Assembly (NCBI RefSeq): GCF_042658685.1 | Contig: NZ_JBHSQY010000001.1 | DNA: 64,000 bases | Source of the DNA: Macrococcoides bohemicum | Lineage (GTDB): Bacteria; Bacillota; Bacilli; Staphylococcales; Staphylococcaceae | Strand: one strand, 5' to 3' | In this document: positions 25,864-33,755 of the stretch, one piece after another | How positions within the stretch are numbered: the first letter of the stretch is position 1 | Layout of the letters: each line of letters starts with the position of its first letter | Notes under the pieces: model-generated | Seen by the model: the letters and a program-made list of their open reading frames with translations, nothing else | Told to the model about the DNA's origin: nothing | The model's database searches: none | Made by a program: the position numbers and the translations under genes

Positions 25864-26667
25864 ATGCTAATTCAAAATAAAATAATTCAAAGTGTTAGAA
25901 ATAAATGTATTGAAGATGAATCGGTTTCAGCGTGTATGATGTATGGATCTTTCACAAAAGGTGAAGGCGATCAGTATTCTGATGTTGAGTTTTATATATT
26001 CATTGAAGATGATAAGATGGAGAAATTTAGTTCAAGACACTGGATTTCTAAGGTTTATCCAGTTGACTTAATCTTTTACAATGAGTATGGAACAGAGGTA
26101 GTGATTTTTTCAAATTTGATTCGTGGAGAATTTCATTTTCTTCCAATATCAAAAATAGAAGTCATAAAAAGTTTTAAGCCTACTGGAGTTTTTCCGGATC
26201 CTGATTCTATGTATATTTATGATTCTACAGAGCAATTAAAGCCTTTACTAGATGATTTAAGTGGTGCTGGACCAAACCGAATGACAGTTGAGAATGTTAA
26301 CTTCGCTTTTAATAACTTCGTGAATGCTTGGTTGACGGGTGTAAACGTGATGAGAAGAGGAGAGTTAGCGCGTTCTCTAGAGGCTTTAACTCAAGTGCAA
26401 AAGTATATATTACAATTGATAAGGATTAAGGAAAATACGGTTGAACGATGGTTAAACAGTACAAAAAATTTAGAAGAAGATATAAGTGCAGAGTCGTATA
26501 AAGATTATGTATCAATAACCTCAAAATTAAATGAAAATGAGATAAAAACTGCTTATAAGAATGCGCTGAATATAGTTGAAGTAATGAATGAAATGTTCTG
26601 TTCCCTTTATATGGTTGATGTAGATAAAGGTCTAATTAGTAAGCTTTATAGCTACCTCAATGAATAA
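25864..26667 (+). CDS. lnu: lincosamide nucleotidyltransferase, Lnu(B)/Lnu(G)-like
   Basis: The 267-aa protein would adenylylate lincomycin and clindamycin. It carries the polymerase-beta nucleotidyltransferase signature MMYGSFTKGEGDQYSDVEFY (about residues 24-43: GS, then D-x-E). It is collinear with Lnu(B)-type enzymes through TEVVIFSNLIRGEFHFLP and the C-terminal helical domain (LARSLEALTQVQKYILQLIR). I recognise the class with confidence but cannot fix the allele; Lnu(G) is notable because it was described in Tn6260, a Tn554-family transposon. A leader peptide and hairpin precede it and a strong terminator follows. Confidence 0.88.
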   Translation: MLIQNKIIQSVRNKCIEDESVSACMMYGSFTKGEGDQYSDVEFYIFIEDDKMEKFSSRHWISKVYPVDLIFYNEYGTEVVIFSNLIRGEFHFLPISKIEVIKSFKPTGVFPDPDSMYIYDSTEQLKPLLDDLSGAGPNRMTVENVNFAFNNFVNAWLTGVNVMRRGELARSLEALTQVQKYILQLIRIKENTVERWLNSTKNLEEDISAESYKDYVSITSKLNENEIKTAYKNALNIVEVMNEMFCSLYMVDVDKGLISKLYSYLNE

Positions 26668-26680
26668 ATAAATTAAGTAT

Positions 26681-26716
26681 AAAAAGTTCACTGTTTATTA
26701 GCAGTGAACTTTTTTC
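26681..26716 (+). terminator. terminator after lnu
   Basis: AAAAAGTTCACTG pairs with CAGTGAACTTTTT across an 8-nt loop, ending in a T run. Confidence 0.92.
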
Positions 26717-26768
26717 AATTAACGGGGTGCTTAAATTTAGAAAAATGCAGTTTGTAGGTGGTGTTTTT

Positions 26769-26912
26769 TTGAAAATAATTAATTCGATTTTAAGTATTCT
26801 AATTATATTTATAGGTAGTTTTTTTATGAGCATCACAGTTTATAATGAAACGTTTCAAACGGTACTTTATAAAGTACTTGGGTTTGTTATTTTAGTCGGT
26901 GGGGGAGGATGA
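26769..26912 (+). CDS. 47-aa small membrane protein
   Basis: The peptide starts at a TTG behind GTAGGTGG and is mostly hydrophobic with two likely membrane segments (INSILSILIIFIGSFFMS and KVLGFVILVGG). An upstream in-frame start at 26727 would extend it to 61 aa but has no ribosome site. I do not recognise it. A weak hairpin with a T run follows. Confidence 0.4.
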   Translation: MKIINSILSILIIFIGSFFMSITVYNETFQTVLYKVLGFVILVGGGG

Positions 26913-26958
26913 AGGGCTAAATGTCTTATTGTACTATCTGGTGCTTTATTAAAAACTA

Positions 26959-26987
26959 AAGTCGACTATAATCGGCTTATTTTTTTG
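26959..26987 (+). terminator. weak terminator after the small membrane protein
   Basis: AAGTCG pairs with CGGCTT (one G-U) across an 8-nt loop, followed by ATTTTTTTG. Confidence 0.5.
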
Positions 26988-27015
26988 TTGTGAAATTCTC
27001 ATAACTCACAAGTAT

Positions 27016-27063
27016 TGACACCGTTGCGCTAGACCAATAGAATAAAGGCATACATAGGTGTCA
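27016..27063 (+). promoter_or_regulatory. candidate res site of the serine resolvase
   Basis: Inverted heptamers TGACACC (27016-27022) and GGTGTCA (27057-27063) bracket an AT-rich stretch immediately upstream of the resolvase gene. Resolvase genes of this class usually sit next to their res sites, with such inverted ends in each subsite. Confidence 0.45.
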
Positions 27064-27096
27064 TAACTTAGGGTCATAAATGTAGGGGTTTTTCAT

Positions 27097-27657
27097 ATGA
27101 AATATGGATATGCAAGGGTGTCAACATTACATCAAGATCTAGCTGCACAAATACATCAATTAGAGCGTGAAGGTTGCGACAAAATATATAAAGATAAATT
27201 TACGGGAACAAAAAGAGATAGGCCAAATTTTAATGAATTACTGGAAGTGTTAAAAGAGGGTGATACATTAGCCGTTACAAAGCTAGACCGTTTTGCTAGA
27301 ACAACATCAGATGGAATAAACGTTATAAAAGAATTATTTGAAAAAGGCGTTAAAGTACACGTATTAAATATGGGGCTAGTTGAAGATACTCCAACAGGAC
27401 GACTGATATTAAGCGTTATGTTAGCTTTTGCGGAATTTGAAAGGGATATGATTGTGGAACGTACCCAGGAAGGAAAAGCAATAGCGAAACAGAATCCTAA
27501 TTTTAGAGAAGGTCGACCAAATAAATATGGTAAAGAGCAAGTGGAGCACGCTCTAAAACTACTCGAAACCAAATCCTATAAACAAGTAGAAGCATTGACA
27601 GGAATATCCAAAAGTACGCTATTTCGAGCAAAAAAGAAACTACAGGTGGTTGAATAA
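27097..27657 (+). CDS. serine recombinase (resolvase/invertase family)
   Basis: The 186-aa protein has the resolvase catalytic domain with nucleophile serine in YGYARVSTLHQDL (about residue 9) and the KLDRFARTTSD motif (about 65). It also has LIxSVMLAFAEFERDM (about 110), the E-helix and a C-terminal Hin-type helix-turn-helix (YKQVEALTGISKSTLFRAKKK). Length and motifs match small plasmid and transposon resolvases such as those of Tn552 and staphylococcal Bin/Sin relatives. In the element it may resolve dimers or be a relic of a merged transposon. It is transcribed toward the convergent minus-strand recombination operon. Confidence 0.9.
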   Translation: MKYGYARVSTLHQDLAAQIHQLEREGCDKIYKDKFTGTKRDRPNFNELLEVLKEGDTLAVTKLDRFARTTSDGINVIKELFEKGVKVHVLNMGLVEDTPTGRLILSVMLAFAEFERDMIVERTQEGKAIAKQNPNFREGRPNKYGKEQVEHALKLLETKSYKQVEALTGISKSTLFRAKKKLQVVE

Positions 27658-27739
27658 AAAAAGTCGCAATGTTTTACCCTTTTGACTTTTTATCTGAAGG
27701 GGGGTGTTTCGTTGTAACAAGGCTTGAATCCGTATTTAA

Positions 27740-27781
27740 GGGGTGTTTGTATCCAACTGACTAAGCTGATAAAAACACCTC
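27740..27781. repeat. imperfect inverted repeat between convergent genes
   Basis: GGGGTGTTTGTATC and GATAAAAACACCTC pair at 12 of 14 positions with a 14-nt loop. It lies between the resolvase and the convergent 57-aa gene and may act as a terminator, although no clear T run follows on either strand. Confidence 0.45.
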
Positions 27782-27828
27782 ATAAAAACGGAATTTTTAA
27801 AAGTTGTGATTTTTACATGTCTATGTTG

Positions 27829-28002
27829 TTATAAACTGTTTAAAAAGAAGTATATGTTTTGTAGTTCTTGAAAAGAACCAGTGTCTCTGAGTGATAATTT
27901 TGTAGGCTCACAATTCGCATGTGTAACAGTATGCAGAATATCTAAAGTTACTTGATCTTGACTTCCAATTTCTTGTCGACATGATGAACACTGCAAATTC
28001 AT
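27829..28002 (-). CDS. 57-aa putative zinc-ribbon protein of the recombination module
   Basis: The ORF has an excellent ribosome site (AAAGGAGG, 7 nt before ATG 28002). It begins MNLQCSSCRQEIGSQDQVTL and contains CxxC followed by H-x5-H-x2-C (about residues 25-31), a plausible zinc site, then an aromatic-rich tail (FQELQNIYFFLNSL). It is the last gene of the minus-strand recombinase cluster, about 190 bp after the TnpC-like gene. I do not recognise a named family; a directionality or accessory factor is possible. Confidence 0.65.
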   Translation of the reverse strand: MNLQCSSCRQEIGSQDQVTLDILHTVTHANCEPTKLSLRDTGSFQELQNIYFFLNSL

Positions 28003-28192
28003 ATTTTAACCTCCTTTCTTTGAATAAGAATAAGCCGATTGTTCATATTTATCAAAAGTGCAAAATTGAATTTTGAACAGTCATATTTAACTTTTATTAA
28101 GTGAAAATCCAATTTTCTCTGTTAGAAATTGAAATATCTTACGTTTTTAGTTATCAAAATGCAAATTTGATTCTTTTTGAAAAAAAATTAAC

Positions 28193-28840
28193 TTAATTAT
28201 TATTCAGTCTGTTCTTAAAAAAGTCAGCTACATTATTTTGATTTTGAGTTTTTTCCTTCCTTAATAACGTAAGGTAATCTAACGGTTTTGAGAATATATT
28301 GTTTAAAGCAGAATCAAAAAAAACCAAATTTTCCTGCGAAGACTTTTTTAGGAAATAATGAAACACTTGTGAAATTAAATCTTGTTGTTGTTTATTCAAT
28401 TGTTGCAAATCTTCACGTGACTTCTTTAATGATAAGATACTTTCTTCTTTTACATTAAGTTCTTTTTCGAGTTGTTCTATTTTCCTTTGCTTAGATTTTA
28501 ATTCATTAAAAAGGGTTGTCTTTAGTTCCTTATTTGTGATTTTATTATCGATTAGGTTTAATAAATTTTGTAGCTCATAATTCTTTTCATGTCTTTCAAG
28601 TTTATGAGATACGGCTGAGTTTACCTCATCTATTAATTTCCTGCCAGCACGATCTTTTTTCCTCCAAAATGATTCTGACGGCAGCTTAGGGATCTTTTGA
28701 TTCTCATATAGTTCAATGCAATACTTATGTAAATCAGTATATTGTATCTCTTTCGATACACCATGCTTCAGAACGTAACTGTTTACTATTTCTTTAGCTT
28801 CAGTTTCAGTTAGTATCGGTTTTCGACCTTTTTTAGTCAT
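28193..28840 (-). CDS. TnpC-like DNA-binding coiled-coil protein
   Basis: The 215-aa protein has a basic N-terminal segment (MTKKGRKPILTETEAKEIVN) leading into a small helical DNA-binding region ending near SESFWRKKDRAGRKLIDEVN (about residues 55-75). A long coiled coil follows (about 110-155, KSKQRKIEQLEKELNVKEES). This plan matches TnpC of Tn554-type elements and the DUF6262-like partners of paired recombinases, which aid excision and orientation choice. It is longer than Tn554 TnpC (125 aa). It starts 4 bp after the upstream recombinase and is co-transcribed with it. Confidence 0.75.
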   Translation of the reverse strand: MTKKGRKPILTETEAKEIVNSYVLKHGVSKEIQYTDLHKYCIELYENQKIPKLPSESFWRKKDRAGRKLIDEVNSAVSHKLERHEKNYELQNLLNLIDNKITNKELKTTLFNELKSKQRKIEQLEKELNVKEESILSLKKSREDLQQLNKQQQDLISQVFHYFLKKSSQENLVFFDSALNNIFSKPLDYLTLLRKEKTQNQNNVADFFKNRLNNN

Positions 28841-28844
28841 ATAA

Positions 28845-30491
28845 TTAATAGATACTCCTTTCGATTTGGATTAGTTTTGATAAATTTTGGAGTTCTGACT
28901 TAACATTTAGGTGTGTTTGCTCTAGGTCTTTCTCGTTTTCTAGGTGTTCAGGTGTCATGATATTTAAAGCTGTATTTGTATGAATTTTATAAATGAAATT
29001 CATCAGTTCCATTAGATTGTCTTGATTTTTATTAACCTTTTCGATTATCTGGTCATGTTTCACTTTTAAATCATCTAAATCAATTCGCCAGTGACTACAA
29101 AGCATACATTCCTTTGCTTCGCAACGGATAAGAGAGTCGCTACAATAGCCGATTTCTAATTCACCCCTAAAACTAGATGTAGGTGATTCAAAGGCTTTTA
29201 ATTTAACATTTTCCGGAATATATCTAATATTATTATCGAAATTCGATATATTTTTATAGTTTTTAATTAACTTAAATACCTCGTTATCAATCCAGTATTC
29301 CTTGTGAAAGCTGTAATGATACTGTGCTGCTATTGTTCTGTGCCCACCTAAGCGCGCTATTTCAACAGGTGAAATCCCTTGCATCATTAGTGAAACAAAA
29401 GCTATGTGACGAGTATCATTTGGACTTAATTTTTGATTGGCAGGTACGTTAATATGGTAATACTCGTTAATAACTTCTTTGTAAAAACGTTTAAGTAACT
29501 TTTCTAAATTATTTTTATTGAATGAATTGAGGTCTCGTTTTTGTAATTCTCTACGTCCCGGGTTGTCGGCGTAAATTAAAGACCTATAAGAGATAAGTGT
29601 TTCACTTTCTCCATATTCTTCTGTAAGTTCAATATAATTATTTAATAAGTGGTACATACTTTCATTTATTTCAATTTTATTATAATAATTAACACTATCG
29701 TTTAAAGGTTTCTTTATTCTGGTTAGTGTTACAAAAAATTTATTGCTTTCTTTAGAAATACTATCCCTTTTTATTAAACAAAATTCAGTAGATCTAATCG
29801 GAATAATCGTAGTTAAATTCCACCAAATTAAGATTGGATAGAAAAGGATTGTCTTTCTTATAGTTTCTTCATCATCAAGCAATTCATCTTTCTGGATGTC
29901 AGCAAAGTATTTCTCTAAATAATATGAGAATAATAGGATATATCTTGATGAAGGTAATTGGATTGGATTTTTAACAAATTTAATTTTGTTACGTATATCG
30001 TATAATTTAGCAAGATATTTACTTGAATTAGAAATTTCACTATAGTCAAGAAAACTAAACACAGTAGATAACACGTACGTCTTTTCATTATTGGTGATAT
30101 GATCTTCATGAAGCCATTCTACAAAATGATTTATACGATCTAAAGAGAAAAACTTTGTAATATTGACTGCTATACAAAAATGGTGAAAATAGTGGATACA
30201 CGTAGATGGTCGGTATTTCTCAAGTAATGAACCAATCCAACATTTTATTAGTAATTGATCGTCTTTGTTTAAATCTTTGTCAATTTTTCCAAAATCTAGT
30301 TTTATAGACCTTCCTGGGCTATACTCATGTGAAAATAACCAAATGTCATCGTAAAATGAATTCGATAAAAATATCCCTTTTGATTTAAGTTCAGATATTA
30401 TATTGGTTGTGTAAGTAACTTCATACTCGGTTAGATAGGGGTTATCAAATGAAACATTAGCCTTTGCAATTGTATTATCACCCATGATCAC
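28845..30491 (-). CDS. tyrosine recombinase, TnpB-like (548 aa)
   Basis: The C-terminal catalytic domain shows the first arginine in TIIPIRSTEFCLIKRD (about residue 240) and a strand lysine in LTRIKKP. Further on are box II NDTRHIAFVSLM (about 365) with the LGGH motif (RLGGHRTIAAQYHYS) and candidate nucleophile tyrosines in QYHY. In box II the usual HxxR histidine appears as asparagine. A cysteine cluster (CSDSLIRCEAKECMLCSHW, about 460-478) resembles the C-terminal metal-like motif of TnpB. GTG 30491 overlaps the preceding stop as GTGA; ATG 30485 is the alternative start. Confidence 0.85.
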   Translation of the reverse strand: MIMGDNTIAKANVSFDNPYLTEYEVTYTTNIISELKSKGIFLSNSFYDDIWLFSHEYSPGRSIKLDFGKIDKDLNKDDQLLIKCWIGSLLEKYRPSTCIHYFHHFCIAVNITKFFSLDRINHFVEWLHEDHITNNEKTYVLSTVFSFLDYSEISNSSKYLAKLYDIRNKIKFVKNPIQLPSSRYILLFSYYLEKYFADIQKDELLDDEETIRKTILFYPILIWWNLTTIIPIRSTEFCLIKRDSISKESNKFFVTLTRIKKPLNDSVNYYNKIEINESMYHLLNNYIELTEEYGESETLISYRSLIYADNPGRRELQKRDLNSFNKNNLEKLLKRFYKEVINEYYHINVPANQKLSPNDTRHIAFVSLMMQGISPVEIARLGGHRTIAAQYHYSFHKEYWIDNEVFKLIKNYKNISNFDNNIRYIPENVKLKAFESPTSSFRGELEIGYCSDSLIRCEAKECMLCSHWRIDLDDLKVKHDQIIEKVNKNQDNLMELMNFIYKIHTNTALNIMTPEHLENEKDLEQTHLNVKSELQNLSKLIQIERSIY

Positions 30492-33400
30492 TCAACTCCT
30501 TTGGGTGTATAAGTCGCGTATTCATGTATAGGTTTTTCCGAATCAATATCATTTAATAGTTCTAGTAACCTTATATATCCTTGTTTGCTTCCCTCAAAAA
30601 ATCCTAATACCACATCTTCGCCAAACTTATCAACCGCATCGTTTAAAATGTCTAGTTCCATAAACAATAAATTTACTTGTTTTATCTTTTCAACATCAAA
30701 ATTAGTGTTATTGAAGTTATTATTAAACTGGCCTAGTGTGTTTGTAACGCTGGAGACTATGTTAGCAGTAGCATAAAAATTAGGTACAGCATAGACGCAG
30801 TTCTTACAGTCTAAACCAGTATTAAGACAACCATTTTCCGAGACAATACATTGAAAGCCCTCGTCTTTACCCGGCAAAAAGTTCTTTTGTAGCTTGTTTA
30901 AGGTTTCAAATGCTTTTACTGAACCTTTACTAATAAATAATTCTATTATAGATTCTTTTTGTTTGGTTACACTATTTAAAAAACCCGCGGTGGCTTCAAT
31001 ATTATAAATATCCTTAAATACTGACTTTAACTTTATAATATTGTTTGTTTCCTTTGTCAGATCACCTGTACTTCCATAAACTATTTCACTAAGTATCTTT
31101 GGTATGTAACCAAATATGCCACGATTAAATAAATTTATGGAAAGTTCATTAATATCTTCATCTGGTATTTTAATATACATATTGGTTGATTCCTCGCTTT
31201 TATGCGAACGAAGTCGCTGAGCGATCTTAAGTGCTGCACCGCCATGTTTTTCTTTTTTTAGTAGTGTATACATGATAGTAAGCAATGTTCTATTCATCTT
31301 TCTGTTTTTAAATTTGAATTCTTTAGGAAAACCTTTAAAAAAGTTATTGTTTTGTGTGTCGAGAAAATTATTTTTTTTATTATTGAAATTAATAATGTTA
31401 TCTAAAGTAGGATAGCAATGTTGATTTATCAAATGACAAATTACATAGGCGTTCGCAACAGCGACTTTTATGTTATCAGATATAAAAAAATTATTGATAG
31501 CATTAGTTTTAGAAACGGTGTATTCCTTTGTTAAAAGCAAATTAACGATTTTATCTACCTCATCGTTGGCAAGATTTCTATTTCTAAACTCTTCTAATGA
31601 CTTTATATTTAGAAAAGAAATGTCAATCATTCTTAGGTTACATATATCTCTATGTCTCCAAGCATTGCTTAGGTGTAATAATATATAAAGCCAAGAATAG
31701 GCATATTCATTAGAAAACTTTGATGTAGCAAGGGAGATTCTAAGTAAACCGTCATCTATTGCTGGCTCCCTGTGACTAAGGTTATTTACATATGAGTAAA
31801 CTTCCTTAAAAGTAGAGTAGTCGTATATATCCATGTCTTGATCTGCAGATCCGTTGGATGTTAATGCCTTTCTAATTTTTTGTATCCTAAATGAACTTTT
31901 GATATTATCTTGAATTAATCCATAATAGAGCTTATTAATAAAAGGGATTAAAATATTTCGATGGCTAATAGGAATATTCGAATTTAGTAAACCAAGATTT
32001 ATTTCATTGCTCGATTTTTGATGTAGCTCCGAATCCAAAATAAAGTCCGATAATAAATTAGTGCATTTTACTAAGGTATTTACAAAATAAGGCACAGTTT
32101 CTTTTGCTTTATTGTTATATAGAATAGAATCTGTGCAGTAATTAAACCAATATTGTTGCGTAATAGGTGAGTTTTCGTGAAATTTAATGCGATTTATTTT
32201 TAGTAGTTCATAAAAAGCCGAAAGTGGATCACTATATGATATGGAATCTAAAAGTTCTTGATGTTCTTTCTGTTGTAATAAATTTTCGTACTCTGATTTA
32301 GGAAAAAGCAAGAATGTTGGAGAGTTTTTATTGAAAGCGTACCTTTCGATACCCGTTGGCTTCTTTCTGTATTTAAAGTATCTAAAGGAATGTTCCCCAA
32401 GTGTTTCGGAAACCAAAGACGAGGGAACATACTTCTCTGTAATATCCTGTTTTATTTTTAATAAATTATTTATTTCTTCTTTGTAGTAATAGGTTGTGTT
32501 GTGGAAATTATAAAATGACAGTTTAGCTTCTTTTCTAATAGTGGTAAGTTCACTATTTGATATTTTTAAAAGCTGTAAGGTTTGTTTTAGAGAATAGAAT
32601 TTCTCCTTTTCCCCAAGGTACAGCCATGTATCATCTTTGTTAAACATTTCTACAATCTCTTTTCGGTCATACAACTTTAACCTTGTGTGCAAATCGATCT
32701 GTTCAATGTTGTGATAATTGACCAAAAAGTTTAATTGACGATAAGTAATGTTACATTGATTAACCACTTCGTTATTAGAAATATAATTAGTTAAAAATTC
32801 ATTGATATGCTCTTTCTTGAAATATATATTCTCCGCTAAAAGTTGCTGATCTGTTTTAAAATATTTAATACCTAGTCTTTCACACATTATAAATAAATTA
32901 GGGATAAAAGTAGATTTCAAAATAGTAATTGAAGTTTTAGCCATACCAAATAATTTTCTAACCTCTGTAAAAGTATAATAGTTCTTAGATAAATTTAGAT
33001 GTTTCCTGTAGAACGATGACAGAGAATGATACTCTACATATAAAAGTTTATCGCGATTTCTAAAGTGTTTAATGGCGTTTTCAAGACAGAGTTTATACAA
33101 AGTTTCATTTTTCTTAACTAATTTTGAAAAAATCCTACTGTTGATTATTGTTGTTCCTTTGACCCATTTAGCTTTACGTTCGCCAGGAGAAAAATCTTTT
33201 GATAAAACTTTTACTTTGGTTAAATCAGATTTAGGGATGTATTCTGTATTCTTTGATATTCTGATTATATTTATATTATCGGTGTGTGCAATGGATTCGT
33301 AGATATAAATATTGATGTTTAATTTGTGCAAAAGTTCGTCCTTGTGATATACATTATCAATAAACTTTTCCACATCGGACTTATTGAAATATAATGAATT

Positions 33401-33718
33401 CCTGTGGTTAACAGTATTTATATTATATACTTGATTACATTTAGATAATATTTCGTTCAAACGTTCCCTATAAGAGGAGGGACTAGACGATCTGCAAACA
33501 ATTTGTAGAAAATTATCTGTACTTAAGTAGTTTTCCGATAAGTCCTTTTCGATCTGAACAATTTTCATTATTTCATCACGATTAAAATAGGCTACATTGT
33601 TAATTTCGATAATATTAAGATGACCCTCCTGAATAAGGAGTTTTACTTTATTCTTAGTTACAGGGATATTTCGTTTGTTGTAATAAAATGAGGACAGATC
33701 AATAAGGTTATCTTCCAA
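30488..33718 (-). CDS. giant recombinase-like protein with tandem HTH modules (1076 aa)
   Basis: The N-terminal half (about residues 1-480) is built from about five to seven repeats of a MerR/excisionase-like pattern: a helix pair, a short wing, then an aromatic-F/Y-x-x-E/D-I element (YFNRDEIMKI, YFNKSDVEKF, IYFKKEHINEF, LYDRKEIVEMF, YYYKEEINNLL). The C-terminal half resembles a diverged tyrosine recombinase: ILLHLSNAWRHRDICNLR holds the first arginine, and RLRSHKSEESTNMYIKI holds a GH-like motif and candidate tyrosine. A cysteine cluster (CIVSENGC, then LDCKNCVY) lies near residue 965. Start TTG follows AGGAGG at 7 nt. Whether it is catalytic or a DNA-binding scaffold is unknown. Confidence 0.8.
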   Translation of the reverse strand: MEDNLIDLSSFYYNKRNIPVTKNKVKLLIQEGHLNIIEINNVAYFNRDEIMKIVQIEKDLSENYLSTDNFLQIVCRSSSPSSYRERLNEILSKCNQVYNINTVNHRNSLYFNKSDVEKFIDNVYHKDELLHKLNINIYIYESIAHTDNINIIRISKNTEYIPKSDLTKVKVLSKDFSPGERKAKWVKGTTIINSRIFSKLVKKNETLYKLCLENAIKHFRNRDKLLYVEYHSLSSFYRKHLNLSKNYYTFTEVRKLFGMAKTSITILKSTFIPNLFIMCERLGIKYFKTDQQLLAENIYFKKEHINEFLTNYISNNEVVNQCNITYRQLNFLVNYHNIEQIDLHTRLKLYDRKEIVEMFNKDDTWLYLGEKEKFYSLKQTLQLLKISNSELTTIRKEAKLSFYNFHNTTYYYKEEINNLLKIKQDITEKYVPSSLVSETLGEHSFRYFKYRKKPTGIERYAFNKNSPTFLLFPKSEYENLLQQKEHQELLDSISYSDPLSAFYELLKINRIKFHENSPITQQYWFNYCTDSILYNNKAKETVPYFVNTLVKCTNLLSDFILDSELHQKSSNEINLGLLNSNIPISHRNILIPFINKLYYGLIQDNIKSSFRIQKIRKALTSNGSADQDMDIYDYSTFKEVYSYVNNLSHREPAIDDGLLRISLATSKFSNEYAYSWLYILLHLSNAWRHRDICNLRMIDISFLNIKSLEEFRNRNLANDEVDKIVNLLLTKEYTVSKTNAINNFFISDNIKVAVANAYVICHLINQHCYPTLDNIINFNNKKNNFLDTQNNNFFKGFPKEFKFKNRKMNRTLLTIMYTLLKKEKHGGAALKIAQRLRSHKSEESTNMYIKIPDEDINELSINLFNRGIFGYIPKILSEIVYGSTGDLTKETNNIIKLKSVFKDIYNIEATAGFLNSVTKQKESIIELFISKGSVKAFETLNKLQKNFLPGKDEGFQCIVSENGCLNTGLDCKNCVYAVPNFYATANIVSSVTNTLGQFNNNFNNTNFDVEKIKQVNLLFMELDILNDAVDKFGEDVVLGFFEGSKQGYIRLLELLNDIDSEKPIHEYATYTPKGVE

Positions 33719-33755
33719 TTATTTCCCTCCTATAACTGTGACCTTATTCCTTTAT

